The notes under the pieces were generated by a model that searched no databases, was not told the DNA's origin, and worked only from the letters and a program-made list of their open reading frames with translations. A DNA stretch of 64,000 nt from Geothrix sp. 21YS21S-4 (lineage in GTDB: Bacteria; Acidobacteriota; Holophagae; Holophagales; Holophagaceae), in NCBI RefSeq assembly GCF_030845995.1, contig NZ_CP132719.1:496001-560000 (forward strand), read 5' to 3'. Shown here piece after piece: positions 37,063 to 46,056 of this stretch. The position numbers were made by a program, and so were the translations under genes. Within the stretch, counting starts at the first letter, position 1; each line of letters begins with the position of its first letter.

Positions 37063-38827
37063 GTTCCCCAATCCCCTGGGCGCCCTCGCGGGCCGCGGCT
37101 TCGCGCCGGAAGCGTGGCTGCGCGCCGCGGGGGATCCGGCGCCGATCCTGTTCGCCTGGGAGTTGGCGCGGATTCCCGCGGACCTCGACGCCCGGGAGCG
37201 ACGGAAGCTGCACCTCCTCCTGAGCCTGCTGCTGACGGCTCAGGCCCAGGGCAGCACCCGCCTGCCGCTGACCGGATCGCAGATGGAGGAACTGCACCGG
37301 GCCTTTGGCGAGGCGCCCGTGGACTGGGCCGCCTTCCTGGACGACCCGCGCCTGGAGGTTTTGGTGGGCGGGCCGGAGGCGGGGCGGCCCCTGGTCCGTT
37401 GGGATGGCGCTCTCGCCACCCGTCGTCTCGTGACCGCGGAAGCCCGGGTTCGGGAGGTCCTCCGCGCGCGGGCGGCCCGGCCCGCGCTCTCCGTCGCGGT
37501 ATCGGACGCGGTCCTCGCCGCGCCCGTGCCCCTCAATGCCGAACAGCGCACCGCGGTGGCTGCCGCCGCCCAACTGCCCCTTGCCGTGATCACCGGCGGG
37601 CCGGGGACGGGCAAGACCTCCATCCTGGCGGCGCTGCTCCGGACCCTGCTGGAAGCGGGGCTCGAGCCGGAGGCCATCGTCCTGGCCGCGCCCACCGGGA
37701 AGGCGGTCCAGCGCATGGGGGAGGCCGTGCGGCGCGTCCGACCGGGCGGGGAATTGCCCGAGCCCCTCACCCTCCACCGCCTGCTGGGCTGGGATCCGCG
37801 GTTGCGGCGCTTCCGGCGCGATGCCGAGAACCCCCTGCGGGTGGACGTCCTGGTGGTGGACGAGGCCAGCATGATCGGGCTGGAGCTGATGGACGCCCTC
37901 TTGGCCGCGCTTCCCGCCGCCGCGCGGCTGGTGTTGGTGGGCGACGCGGACCAGTTGCCCTCGGTGGAGGCGGGAACCGTGTTCCGCGATCTCGTGGCCG
38001 GGCTGCCCCAGGCCGTATCCCGTCTCCTCCACAGCCACCGGCTGGATGCCGCCGATCCCGGAGGTCGCGCCATCCTCGAAGCTGCCCGCGCCATCGGCGA
38101 AGGCCGGGGACCGGACCTGCCGATGGACGGCGGGGATCCGGAAGCGCCGGGCATTCGCGTCGCTTCCGGCGACGATGCGGGACTTCGTCTGTTCCTGCGG
38201 AGTTGGTCCGAGCGGCGGCCGGGAGAGCTGCCCCTCCTGCAGGGCGAAGGAGGCGGCCTGGACGCGGCCTCCGTCGCCTTGCTCGAGCGCCAAGTTACGG
38301 GCTGGGAGGCCGCGCGGCTGCTGTGCCTGCTGCGGGAAGGCGGACTCCGATCCGTGGCGGGCCTCAACGCCCACCTCCACGCGGAGCGGACGCGGGCTGC
38401 CGGACCGCGGGGAACCGACGCGCCGTTCCTTCCCGGCGAACCCGTCCTGGCGCGGCGGAACGACTACGGCCGCGGCCTGTTCAACGGCGATCAGGGGATC
38501 GTGGGCCTCGTGCGCCGCGACGGCGCGCCCCGCCTGGAGGCCCTGTTCCTGCGGCCGGATGGTCCGGCGTGTTTCCCCCTGGACGCGATCCAGGGGAGCC
38601 TGGAGCACGCCTACGCCCTCACCGTGCACCAGGCCCAGGGCTCGGAGTACGACCACATCGCGCTCGTCCTGCCCGGGGGCGATCACCCGCTGCTCACCCG
38701 GGAGATCCTCTACACCGCCCTCACCCGCGCCCGGCGGAGCGTGGCCGTCCTGGGGAACCCCGGGCTCCTGGCCATCGGCGCCGCGAGGCCGCTCCAGCGC
38801 GCCGGCTCCCTCGACCTGGAGGGCTGA
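37055..38827 (+). CDS. recD: Exodeoxyribonuclease V alpha subunit RecD
   Basis: 590 aa SF1B 5'-3' helicase. Walker A GGPGTGKTS (Lys187), LAAPTGKAVQRMGEAV, VDEASMIGLELMDAL (Walker B), LVGDADQLPSVEAGTVF, and LTVHQAQGSEYDHIALVLP near the end. The GTG start overlaps recB by 8 nt. With recC and recB it forms the full RecBCD enzyme that resects double-strand breaks and degrades foreign linear DNA. The gene order C-B-D is compact, with no ptr gene. Confidence 0.95.
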   Translation: MAEFPNPLGALAGRGFAPEAWLRAAGDPAPILFAWELARIPADLDARERRKLHLLLSLLLTAQAQGSTRLPLTGSQMEELHRAFGEAPVDWAAFLDDPRLEVLVGGPEAGRPLVRWDGALATRRLVTAEARVREVLRARAARPALSVAVSDAVLAAPVPLNAEQRTAVAAAAQLPLAVITGGPGTGKTSILAALLRTLLEAGLEPEAIVLAAPTGKAVQRMGEAVRRVRPGGELPEPLTLHRLLGWDPRLRRFRRDAENPLRVDVLVVDEASMIGLELMDALLAALPAAARLVLVGDADQLPSVEAGTVFRDLVAGLPQAVSRLLHSHRLDAADPGGRAILEAARAIGEGRGPDLPMDGGDPEAPGIRVASGDDAGLRLFLRSWSERRPGELPLLQGEGGGLDAASVALLERQVTGWEAARLLCLLREGGLRSVAGLNAHLHAERTRAAGPRGTDAPFLPGEPVLARRNDYGRGLFNGDQGIVGLVRRDGAPRLEALFLRPDGPACFPLDAIQGSLEHAYALTVHQAQGSEYDHIALVLPGGDHPLLTREILYTALTRARRSVAVLGNPGLLAIGAARPLQRAGSLDLEG

Positions 38828-38850
38828 TCCCCCAAGCACGGGTGTCGTCC

Positions 38851-38944
38851 GAGAGACACCAGACACACCCCGAACCGCGTGAATCGTGCACAGAGCTTTT
38901 CTTGGTGTCTTCGCGCCTTGGTGGTGATCCTTAGTCTTTTAATG
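38851..38944. repeat. Palindromic intergenic element, CCAAG class (copy 1)
   Basis: The minus strand reads ATTAAAAGACTAAGGATCAC, then CACCAAGGCGCGAAGACACC and AAGAAAAGCTC. The other arm is the degenerate GAGACACCAGACACACC at 38853-38869. It lies between the convergent recD and the acyl-CoA-ligase-like gene. Same family as 48500-48590 and 61855-61957. Confidence 0.7.
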
Positions 38945-38954
38945 CAACGCGGGA

Positions 38955-39536
38955 TCAGCGCTCCGGAAGCCACAGCTCTTCGAAGGGCGTGGGATTCCAC
39001 ACCGGGAGGGACTGCAGGATCGCGTGGCCGCCGGCGTAGAGAAGGCTCCACAGGGCCGCGCGAAGCGGGGGTTCTCCGAGGCGGGCCAACGGCAGTTCCA
39101 CGGCGGACTCGTGATCCCATTCCAGGATCCGGTTCAACCGGCGGAGGCGGGTCATGAATTCGCCGTGGGCGAGGCCGGCGGCGAAGGGCGTGTCCTCGGC
39201 GACCGTTTGCTCCCGGGCGTGGTAGAGGCCGCGCCCCGCGTCGAGGTTGAAGCGGGAGCCCCCCAGGATCTCGGGTGGGACTGGCATCCCCGCCGGATCC
39301 CAGGCCAGTCCCGAAGCCGCGACGGCCAGTTCCGCCATCCAGTCCCAGGGCGTGCCCGTGCTGCTGAACCAGCCGGCGGTTGGGTGCGGCTCCGCCAGCA
39401 GACCGAAGGCCACACCCTCCGCGCGATTGCGGAGCCGGGCGTAGCTCAGGGTCCCCCAGTCGGGCGCGGTCAGGGCGGGCCGGTCCTGGAGCCTCGCGGC
39501 CCGCTGGATGAGGAGGTCCCGGAGGGTGGAAGCCAT
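38955..39536 (-). CDS. Acyl-CoA synthetase-like N-terminal protein (truncated or stand-alone)
   Basis: 193 aa. MASTLRDLLIQRAARLQDRPALTAPDWGTLSYARLRNRAEGVAFGLL is the opening of an AMP-binding (ANL) enzyme. The ATP-binding P-loop, the adenylation core and the C-terminal domain of that family are missing; the rest of the protein (WFSSTGTPWDWMAELAVAASGLAW, EWDHESAVELPLARLGEPPLRAALWSLLYAGG) only loosely follows the family. It may be a decayed ligase or an adapted short form. The start at 39536 lacks a strong ribosome site. Confidence 0.55.
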   Translation of the reverse strand: MASTLRDLLIQRAARLQDRPALTAPDWGTLSYARLRNRAEGVAFGLLAEPHPTAGWFSSTGTPWDWMAELAVAASGLAWDPAGMPVPPEILGGSRFNLDAGRGLYHAREQTVAEDTPFAAGLAHGEFMTRLRRLNRILEWDHESAVELPLARLGEPPLRAALWSLLYAGGHAILQSLPVWNPTPFEELWLPER

Positions 39537-39648
39537 GGGTGAGTGTCGCAAGGCGAGGTTGAGATTCGCAAAATTCCTTCTTCAACCCCTCGTGGAGAGG
39601 CGGGGTCAGTGGGGATGTCCGCGGCCTTTTCCGTTCCTGGAGGTTCCC

Positions 39649-41307
39649 ATGCGCCCTGCGCCTCGCCCCCGCTCCGTCCTCGCGTCCCCCTTCGGCCTTT
39701 CCGCGCTGGCCCTCGTCCTGGCCTGCGGTGGGGGCGGCGGTTCCTCCGCCCCCACCGTCCCCGCGTCGGGTTCCGCGGCGATCATCCTCACGGACGCGCC
39801 CTCGGAACAGTGGTCGGCGGTGGAGGTGGTCGTCACCCAGGTGGCCCTGCTCAACAAGGCGGACCACACGAAGGAGGTGGTGGCCTTCCAGGGCGCCACG
39901 GCGAAGCTCAATCTCGTGGACCTGGACAGCGTGGGCGAGCTGCTGGCCTCGGCCTCCCTGCCCATCGGCACCTACGACGCGGTGCGGATCACCATCGATC
40001 CGGCCAGCGTCAACCTGGTGAAGGCCGACGGCACCGCCGTGCCCGCCGCCCAGGTCCACGTCCAGGGCGCCAGCGCGGTGGTGAGCCTGAGCTCCGACCT
40101 GGTGGTCACCGCCTCGGGAAGCAATGCCGTCCAGCTGGACTTCGATCTGGCCCACCCGCTGTTCCTGGTGCAGCTCCCCGACGGGAGCTGGGTCCTCACC
40201 CTCCAGGTGAAGCACCGTCCCAACGACGGGGGGATAGCGGGCGTGGCTCAGCTGGTGTTCCGCCACCGCCGCGGGACGGTCGCCTCCGTGGGCGCGTCGA
40301 GCTTCGTGCTGCATACGGACAGCGGCAACGACCTCACGGTGAACGCCGACGCTGGGAGCTTGTTCTTCAACGCGGACGCGAAGGCCGCGGGCAGCCTGGC
40401 GGGCCTGTCCGCCGGGAAATCCGCGCTGGTGTCCCTGCGGATGCAGCCCGACGGCAGCCTGTGGGCCGTGCGGGTGTGGTACAGCGCCGCCGCGCTTCCC
40501 GCCTGGACGCCCGAAGGGCACGTCTACGGCGTGGACCGCGCCGCCGGCCGCCTGCTGGTGAGCACCAACGCGGCCCTGCCGCGGCCCATCCTGATCGATG
40601 CCGACACCGCCTTCACCTTCCGGAGCGGCTCGGCGCTCGGTACGGGGACCGCCGCCCTGGCGAACCTGTGGACCGGCTTCAAGGTCCAGGTGGAGGTGAA
40701 GGATCCGCTCCAGGCGCCCATGCACGCCCAGTCCGTGACCGTCCAGCGGGCAGTGGACGGCGGGGCGATTGCGGCGGCGGGCGGGACGGGCTTCACCTAC
40801 CAGCACCCCCTGGCAGGGGACCGGACCTACGCCTATGCGCCCTCTTTCAGCTGGTGGTACCTCGGTCTTCCCGGCGCGGCGTCCTCCAGCTCCGCCGCTT
40901 TCGCCGCGGCGGTGACGGGGGCCGGGGACGTGCGCTCCCAGGGGCTCAGCGACCTGGCGTGGAACGCCGGCACCGGGGCCTGGGATGCCGCCGCCACCGT
41001 CCTGGTGCCTGTGGCGCTTCCGCCGGGGACGCTCAGCACGTCCTACAGTGGCGGGCAGGTGGGCTTCACCTTCACCAATTCCGCCTCCGTCGCGCAGACC
41101 GTCACCGTCAGCTTCAACCCCACGCCCGGCCTCCAGCCTGCTGTGGTGGAAGTGGCCAAGCAGGGGAGCGCGATCACCGTCTCGCCCGTGGCCGTCGACG
41201 CCTGGGCCGCCAAGCTGGTGAGCCCGGCCAAGGCCCGCGTGGCCGTCGTCCCCAAGCCCGACGGCACCTTCGCCGCCTACAGCGTGGCCGTGTTCACCGG
41301 GTTCTGA
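39649..41307 (+). CDS. DUF4382-type lipoprotein
   Basis: 552 aa. Lipoprotein signal peptide with lipobox LALVLAC followed by GGGGGSS. The DUF4382 domain is at about 43-195: SAAIILTDAPSEQWSAVEVVVTQVAL, LNLVDLDSVGELLASASLPIGTYDAVRITID, NAVQLDFDLAHPLFL. The remaining 350 residues are beta-rich with several repeats of about 60 residues. Exported and membrane-anchored; function unknown. GGAGGTT is 5 nt upstream of the ATG. Confidence 0.82.
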   Translation: MRPAPRPRSVLASPFGLSALALVLACGGGGGSSAPTVPASGSAAIILTDAPSEQWSAVEVVVTQVALLNKADHTKEVVAFQGATAKLNLVDLDSVGELLASASLPIGTYDAVRITIDPASVNLVKADGTAVPAAQVHVQGASAVVSLSSDLVVTASGSNAVQLDFDLAHPLFLVQLPDGSWVLTLQVKHRPNDGGIAGVAQLVFRHRRGTVASVGASSFVLHTDSGNDLTVNADAGSLFFNADAKAAGSLAGLSAGKSALVSLRMQPDGSLWAVRVWYSAAALPAWTPEGHVYGVDRAAGRLLVSTNAALPRPILIDADTAFTFRSGSALGTGTAALANLWTGFKVQVEVKDPLQAPMHAQSVTVQRAVDGGAIAAAGGTGFTYQHPLAGDRTYAYAPSFSWWYLGLPGAASSSSAAFAAAVTGAGDVRSQGLSDLAWNAGTGAWDAAATVLVPVALPPGTLSTSYSGGQVGFTFTNSASVAQTVTVSFNPTPGLQPAVVEVAKQGSAITVSPVAVDAWAAKLVSPAKARVAVVPKPDGTFAAYSVAVFTGF

Positions 41308-41319
41308 GGCCGCTTCGCC

Positions 41320-42483
41320 TCACGCGAAGGCCGTCAGGGCGCCCACGGTGAAGGCGGGGTGGCGATCCATGAGGGGGCGCGGTGGCGGGAGATGGTCGAC
41401 GCTCGCGAAGCCCGCGTGGCGCAGGGCCGCGGCCCAGGCCTCGGGCGTCAGGAATCCGTGGCGGGGCCGCCAATCGGGATCCAGGGCCACCTCCGTGAAG
41501 CTTGCGACAAAGGTGAAGAAGAACTCCAGGTAGAGCGGCGCGTCCAGATTCGGCTTCAGGCACTCGCCGAGGATGAGCCGCCCGCCGGGCTTCAGGCGGC
41601 TACGGAGGTCGCGGAGGGTGGCGCCCAGGTCCTGGGCCGCGTGGACCACGTTCACGCCCACGATGGCGTCCAGGCTTTCCGCCGCGATGCCCTGATCGCC
41701 GCAGGGGCGGTTCAGGTCCAGGGACTGGAAAACCAAGGGCAGGCCCGGCGCTCCGGCCTCCAGGTCGCGCTGGGCGCGGCGGAGGAAGGCCGGCGCCACG
41801 TCCGTGAAACGGTATTCGCCGATGCGCCCCAGCCAGTTCTCCTCGGCGGCGCGGGCGGCCACCAGGCGCGCGAAGGATCCGCCGCCGCCGCCCACTTCGA
41901 GGATCCGCGCTCCGAGGGGCAGGCCGTCCCGCAGGGCGAGGAGGGTGAGCAGGTTGTTGGGGAAGTAGATCCGGTTCTCGTTCCGGAAGTAGGCCAGCCA
42001 CAGGGGAAAGAGGGACAGCCCGAACAGCAGCTCGTCGCCGTTCTTCCCTTCGGTGAAGAAGGGGCGGATGCGGGTCCGGACGCCGTCCAGGAGGTCGAAG
42101 TTGGCGCCGTGGCCCGGCGCCTCCGCTTCCGCCGCGGCCCGGAGGCCCGCGAGGTCCAGGTCCGGCCGCCCGTCCAGGACGTAGGTCTCCCCTTCCCGGC
42201 GGAGCAGGCCCTCCGCCGCGAGAAAGGGCAGCATCCACGCGAGGGGCTTCCGCACCTGCGCCGGAAACCCCTCGCACAGGGCATCGAGAGAGGCGCCCCG
42301 CCGGAGCGCCTCTTCCCAGCCCAGGTCGAGCAGGAGCAACAGGCAGGTGCGGGCGGTGTACCGCTCCGACGCGCGGTGCAGCACGAGGAAGGGGCGATCG
42401 AAAAGGGGGGCGATCTCCGCGCCGCGCGGCCCCAGCAGATCGGGGCCCGGCGGGGCCGCGATGGGGCCGAGGCGGCGGGGCAT
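41320..42483 (-). CDS. SAM-dependent methyltransferase (class I, with N-terminal helical domain)
   Basis: 387 aa. An N-terminal winged-helix or dimerisation-like part (YTARTCLLLLLDLGWEEALRRGASLDALCEGF) is followed by a Rossmann domain: ARILEVGGGGGSFARLV (motif I), YRFTDVAPAFLRRAQ, LDAIVGVNVVHAAQDLGATLRDLRSRLKPGGRLILGECL. The arrangement resembles O-methyltransferases and polyketide-type C-methyltransferases; the substrate is unknown. Its ATG overlaps the prs stop (TGATG), so it is co-translated with prs. Confidence 0.8.
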   Translation of the reverse strand: MPRRLGPIAAPPGPDLLGPRGAEIAPLFDRPFLVLHRASERYTARTCLLLLLDLGWEEALRRGASLDALCEGFPAQVRKPLAWMLPFLAAEGLLRREGETYVLDGRPDLDLAGLRAAAEAEAPGHGANFDLLDGVRTRIRPFFTEGKNGDELLFGLSLFPLWLAYFRNENRIYFPNNLLTLLALRDGLPLGARILEVGGGGGSFARLVAARAAEENWLGRIGEYRFTDVAPAFLRRAQRDLEAGAPGLPLVFQSLDLNRPCGDQGIAAESLDAIVGVNVVHAAQDLGATLRDLRSRLKPGGRLILGECLKPNLDAPLYLEFFFTFVASFTEVALDPDWRPRHGFLTPEAWAAALRHAGFASVDHLPPPRPLMDRHPAFTVGALTAFA

Positions 42484-43430
42484 CAGTCCATCATCTCGCT
42501 GATGCTGCGGCCTCCGTGGATGCGCAGGATCGCGTCGCCGAAGAGGGCGGCGGTGGAGAGCACCTTGAGGTTCGGCAGGGCCTTGGCGCGCTCCGCGGAA
42601 ATGGGCACGCTGTCCGTGACCACCAGCTCGTCCAGGCCCGCGGAGGTGAGCGTCTCCACGGCATTTCCGGAGAACACGGGATGGGTGACGCCGACGCGGA
42701 CGGTGCGGGCGCCGAACTCGCGCAGGATGCGGGCGGCCTCCTTGATGGATCCGCCGGTGGCGATCTCGTCGTCGTAGATGATCGCGTCCTTGCCCTTCAC
42801 GTCGCCGATGAGGGCCACGCTCTGGGCCTTCTCGGAGTCGTCGAAGCGGCGCTTGTCGATGATGGCCATGGGCACGGACAGGCGCTTGGCGAAGTGGCCC
42901 GCGAACTTGGCGGCCCCGGCGTCCGTGGCCACCACCACGGCGTTGGAGAGGTCCTTGGTCCGGAAGTAGTTGGTGAGGATGGGCGTGGCCAGGAGCTGGT
43001 CCGCGGGCTTCCGGAAGAAGCCCAGGATCTGCGGGGCGTGCAGGGTCATGGTCAGCACGCGGTCGGCGCCGGCGGTCTCCAGCAGGTCCGCTACCAGCCG
43101 GGCGGTGATGGAGATTCGCGCCTCGTCCTTCTTGTCGCTGCGGGCGTAGGGGAAGTAGGGCAGCACCGCCGTGATGCGCGCCGCGGACGCGAACTTCAGC
43201 GCGTCGATGAGGATCAGCAGCTCCAGCAGGTTGTCGCTGACGGGCGGACAGGAGGTCTGGATCACGAAGACGTCGGACTCGCGGACGTTCTCCTCGATCT
43301 TCACCTTGATGTTCTCGTTGGAGAACCGCGTGACCTTCAGGCGCCCCAGCGGCATGCCCATGTGCGTGGCGATGCCCCTCGCCAAGTCCGGGTGGCTGCT
43401 CCCGGAAAAGACCTTCATCTCGCCGAACAT
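42483..43430 (-). CDS. prs: Ribose-phosphate pyrophosphokinase
   Basis: 315 aa. MKVFSGSSHPDLARGIATHMGMPLG start, FSNENIKVKIEENVRESDVFVIQ, VVVATDAGAAKFAGHFAKRL, and the PRPP-binding loop IIYDDEIATGGSI. It makes PRPP from ribose-5-phosphate and ATP for purine, pyrimidine, His and Trp synthesis. The ATG at 43430 has GGGGGA upstream; 18 additional in-frame codons upstream are not family-like. TACACT about 20 nt upstream is a possible -10. Confidence 0.96.
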   Translation of the reverse strand: MFGEMKVFSGSSHPDLARGIATHMGMPLGRLKVTRFSNENIKVKIEENVRESDVFVIQTSCPPVSDNLLELLILIDALKFASAARITAVLPYFPYARSDKKDEARISITARLVADLLETAGADRVLTMTLHAPQILGFFRKPADQLLATPILTNYFRTKDLSNAVVVATDAGAAKFAGHFAKRLSVPMAIIDKRRFDDSEKAQSVALIGDVKGKDAIIYDDEIATGGSIKEAARILREFGARTVRVGVTHPVFSGNAVETLTSAGLDELVVTDSVPISAERAKALPNLKVLSTAALFGDAILRIHGGRSISEMMD

Positions 43431-43497
43431 GGATCCCCCGATCTCGAATCCAGTGTAGCCGACCGCTCCCGTGGAGGTCGTCACAGCGAATGCTGTC

Positions 43498-43599
43498 GGA
43501 ACCGCGAAAGGCGCGAAAAAACGCGAAAGACGGGCTGCGGAAGCGCCGCCGCAGCGGGCGTTTCCCCTTTTCGCGCCCTTTCGCGTTTTTCGCGGTTCC
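43498..43599. repeat. Palindromic intergenic element, GCGAAA class (copy 3)
   Basis: Left arm AACCGCGAAAGGCGCGAAAA continuing AACGCGAAAG; right arm in reverse complement AACCGCGAAAAACGCGAAAG continuing GGCGCGAAAA. The centre has a second hairpin (GGCGCTTCCGCAGC / GCTGCGGAAGCGCC type). It begins 8 nt after the murA stop, between murA and prs. Confidence 0.8.
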
Positions 43600-43605
43600 G
43601 GTGCT

Positions 43606-44907
43606 CTAGACCTTTCCGCCGCCGACGCGCTCGATGCGGGCGCCGACTTCCTGGAGTTTCCGCTCCAGGCCGGCGTAGCCGCGGTCCAGGTGGTAGATGC
43701 GGTCCACGATGGTCTCGCCCTTGGCGACGAGGCCGGCGATGACGAGGGCGGCGCTGGCGCGGAGGTCCGTGGCCATCACGGTGCAGCCGGTGAGGTCCGC
43801 GGGGCCGGCGATGATGGCGGTGTGCCCGTCGGTGCGGAGGTTGGCGCCCAGGCGCTCCAGCTCCATGGCGTGCTGGAAGCGGTTCTCGAAGATCCCCTCG
43901 TTGATGACGCTGATCCCGCAGGCCTGGGTCATCACGGCCATGAACTGGGCCTGGAGGTCCGTGGGGAAGCCGGGGAAGGGCAGGGTGGTGGCGTCCTTGG
44001 AGCGGAGCTTCTGGCCGGGCTCGCGCTGGATGCGGAGCTGGCGGCCGTCCTGCCCCTCGCGCTCGGTGATCACGCAGCCCGCCCGCTCCAGCAGGTCCAG
44101 CAGGGCTCGGAGGTGATCCGGCTCGCAGCGGTCCAGGACCACGTCGCCGCCCGCGGAGGCCACGGCGCAGAGGTAGGTGCCCGCCTCGATACGGTCGGCG
44201 ATCACGGCGTGGTCGCAGCCGCGGAGGACCTCGACACCCGTGACGGTCAGCGTCCCGGTTCCGATGCCCTCGATCTTGGCGCCCATCTTCACGAGCAGGG
44301 CGGCCAGGTCGGCGATCTCCGGCTCTTGGGCGGCGTTCCGCAGAACGGTGACGCCGTCGGCCAGGGCCGCGGCCATCAGGATGTTTTCCGTGGCGCCCAC
44401 GCTCACCTTCTCGAAGGCGTGGTCGATGGCCTTCAGCCGGCCCTTCACCGAGGCGTGGATGTAGCCGTGGCTGATCTCGAGGGTGGCGCCCATCCGCTCC
44501 AGGGCCTCCAGGTGGAGATTCACAGGGCGGGCGCCGATGGCGCAGCCGCCGGGGAGGCTGACGGTGGCCTTCCCGAAGCGGGCGAGCAGCGGGCCCAGCA
44601 CCAGGATGGAGGCCCGCATGGTCTTCACCAGGTCATAGGGAGCCTTGGGATCGTCGCTTCCGGCGCAGGCGAGATCGGCCTTCAACTCGAAGCCCTCGCC
44701 TTCGGAGGCCAAGGTGGCGGCGGTGCCCAGGGCCTGGAGGACCTTCACCATGGTGCGGATGTCCGCCACCGCGGGCAGGTTGGACAGGACCACCGGTTCC
44801 GCGGTCAGCAGGGCCGCCGCGAGGCAGGGCAGGGCCGCGTTTTTCGCCCCCGACACCCGGATGCGCCCCCGCAGGGGATGTCCACCTTGGATCACCAGTC
44901 GGTCCAT
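43606..44907 (-). CDS. murA: UDP-N-acetylglucosamine 1-carboxyvinyltransferase MurA
   Basis: 433 aa, first committed step of peptidoglycan synthesis (PEP + UDP-GlcNAc). SGAKNAALPCLAAALL at the start, active-site Cys122 in PGGCAIGARPVNLHLEAL (the fosfomycin target), FPTDLQAQFMAVMTQA, DRIYHLDRGYAGLERKL at the C-terminus. The ATG at 44907 has GGAG; the frame stays open upstream across the next gene but is not coding there. Confidence 0.97.
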   Translation of the reverse strand: MDRLVIQGGHPLRGRIRVSGAKNAALPCLAAALLTAEPVVLSNLPAVADIRTMVKVLQALGTAATLASEGEGFELKADLACAGSDDPKAPYDLVKTMRASILVLGPLLARFGKATVSLPGGCAIGARPVNLHLEALERMGATLEISHGYIHASVKGRLKAIDHAFEKVSVGATENILMAAALADGVTVLRNAAQEPEIADLAALLVKMGAKIEGIGTGTLTVTGVEVLRGCDHAVIADRIEAGTYLCAVASAGGDVVLDRCEPDHLRALLDLLERAGCVITEREGQDGRQLRIQREPGQKLRSKDATTLPFPGFPTDLQAQFMAVMTQACGISVINEGIFENRFQHAMELERLGANLRTDGHTAIIAGPADLTGCTVMATDLRASAALVIAGLVAKGETIVDRIYHLDRGYAGLERKLQEVGARIERVGGGKV

Positions 44908-44960
44908 CGAAACTCCAGCCTTCCAGCGTAGCCCAACCCCGTCGCGGAGCGGGCCGGGGC

Positions 44961-45944
44961 TCAGTGGGCCAGCCGCCGCAGCCGCTCCAGCCAGAAGCGG
45001 TATTCCAGGCTGGACACGGCGGAATCCCAGTAGCCGGTGGCCATGGCGAGGAACACGGCGGCCCAGAAGACGCAGAACAGCGCCAGGGCGAGGCGGCGGT
45101 AGTCCACCCGCCCCGTCTTCAGGCAGCGGTCGTTGGCCCGCACCCGGACGCAGTCGTGGCAGCCGATGCACTCGGGGCTGTGGATGGTGCCGGCCTGGTG
45201 CACCTGGATTCCGGCGGGGCAGGCGCGGGTGCACTTCAGGCAATCGATGCAGGCCTCGGCGTCGCGCTGCACCTTGAATGGGGAGAGCAGCGAGGCCAGG
45301 CCCATCAGGGCGCCGTAGGGGCACAGGAATCGGCACCAGAAATTGCGGACCAGATACCCGAGGACGGCCAGCACGGCGAGAACGACCAGGGTGACGGTGG
45401 ACGGGGCGGTGAAGAAATCCATCAGCTTCGCGTCCGACACCTTGTTGAAGGGCGCGTTCAGGAAGCCGTCGATGGCCTCGAGGGGCATCATCCACACGAT
45501 GCTGTACAGGAAGAACGCCAGTAGCACGTATTTCAGGGCCGACAGCGTCCGCGCCGCCCACTGGGGTAGCGGAAGATCCTTGCCCGCGAAGCCCACCACC
45601 TCGGACACCAGCCCCACTGGGCAGATGTAGCCGCAGAACCCCCGCTTGAAGACGAGGCTGATGGCGAGGAAGACCAGCAGCAGCGTCAATCCCGCGGGGT
45701 GGATCAGGTCGTACCGGCCGGTGAGGAGCAGGCGCTTCAGCCCCAGGAGGGCGCTGATCGGCAGGAAGGCCTCGACGCCGCCGGGCTTCGTCAGGGATGC
45801 GTCGCCCCGCCCCAGGGCGGAGAGGAAGAAATGAAAGCTCGCGCCCACGTACGCCGTGACCGCGAGGAAGAACACCTGGACCGCCCGCCGGACCTGGGTC
45901 CGGTGGCTGGAAAGGAATGACAGCGAATGGGTGAAGGCGGCCAT
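44961..45944 (-). CDS. NapH-like membrane ferredoxin, 4Fe-4S
   Basis: 327 aa. About five transmembrane helices, two cytoplasmic-side CxxxCP motifs (FCGYICPVG and WCRFLCPYG) and two 4Fe-4S clusters: CIDCLKCTRACP and CIGCHDCVRVRANDRC. This is the NapH/RdxA/CcoG type that moves electrons between quinol and redox proteins. It may serve NrfHA or nitrous-oxide/nitrate metabolism, but no nap or nos genes are nearby. The ATG at 45944 gives a proper first helix. Confidence 0.8.
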   Translation of the reverse strand: MAAFTHSLSFLSSHRTQVRRAVQVFFLAVTAYVGASFHFFLSALGRGDASLTKPGGVEAFLPISALLGLKRLLLTGRYDLIHPAGLTLLLVFLAISLVFKRGFCGYICPVGLVSEVVGFAGKDLPLPQWAARTLSALKYVLLAFFLYSIVWMMPLEAIDGFLNAPFNKVSDAKLMDFFTAPSTVTLVVLAVLAVLGYLVRNFWCRFLCPYGALMGLASLLSPFKVQRDAEACIDCLKCTRACPAGIQVHQAGTIHSPECIGCHDCVRVRANDRCLKTGRVDYRRLALALFCVFWAAVFLAMATGYWDSAVSSLEYRFWLERLRRLAH

Positions 45945-46056
45945 GGGGATCCCCTGCTCGCGGAGGCAAAGAGCCGGGACGGTGTCCCTGCCCCGAGCAT
46001 GGCAGCCGGGGATCCGGCAGGCGGTCACATTTCGGAGGCTGCGGTCCCGTTCGGGA

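Noticed and set aside
41308-41332. Terminator between the DUF4382 gene and the methyltransferase gene
   Set aside because: CTTCGC/GCGAAG can pair but the stem is short, without a T run, and overlaps the stop codon of the minus-strand gene.
43606-45969. Single 787-codon protein containing MurA
   Set aside because: MurA begins at its family N-terminus at 44907; the upstream part lies antisense or out of frame to the NapH-like gene on the same strand and is not protein-like.
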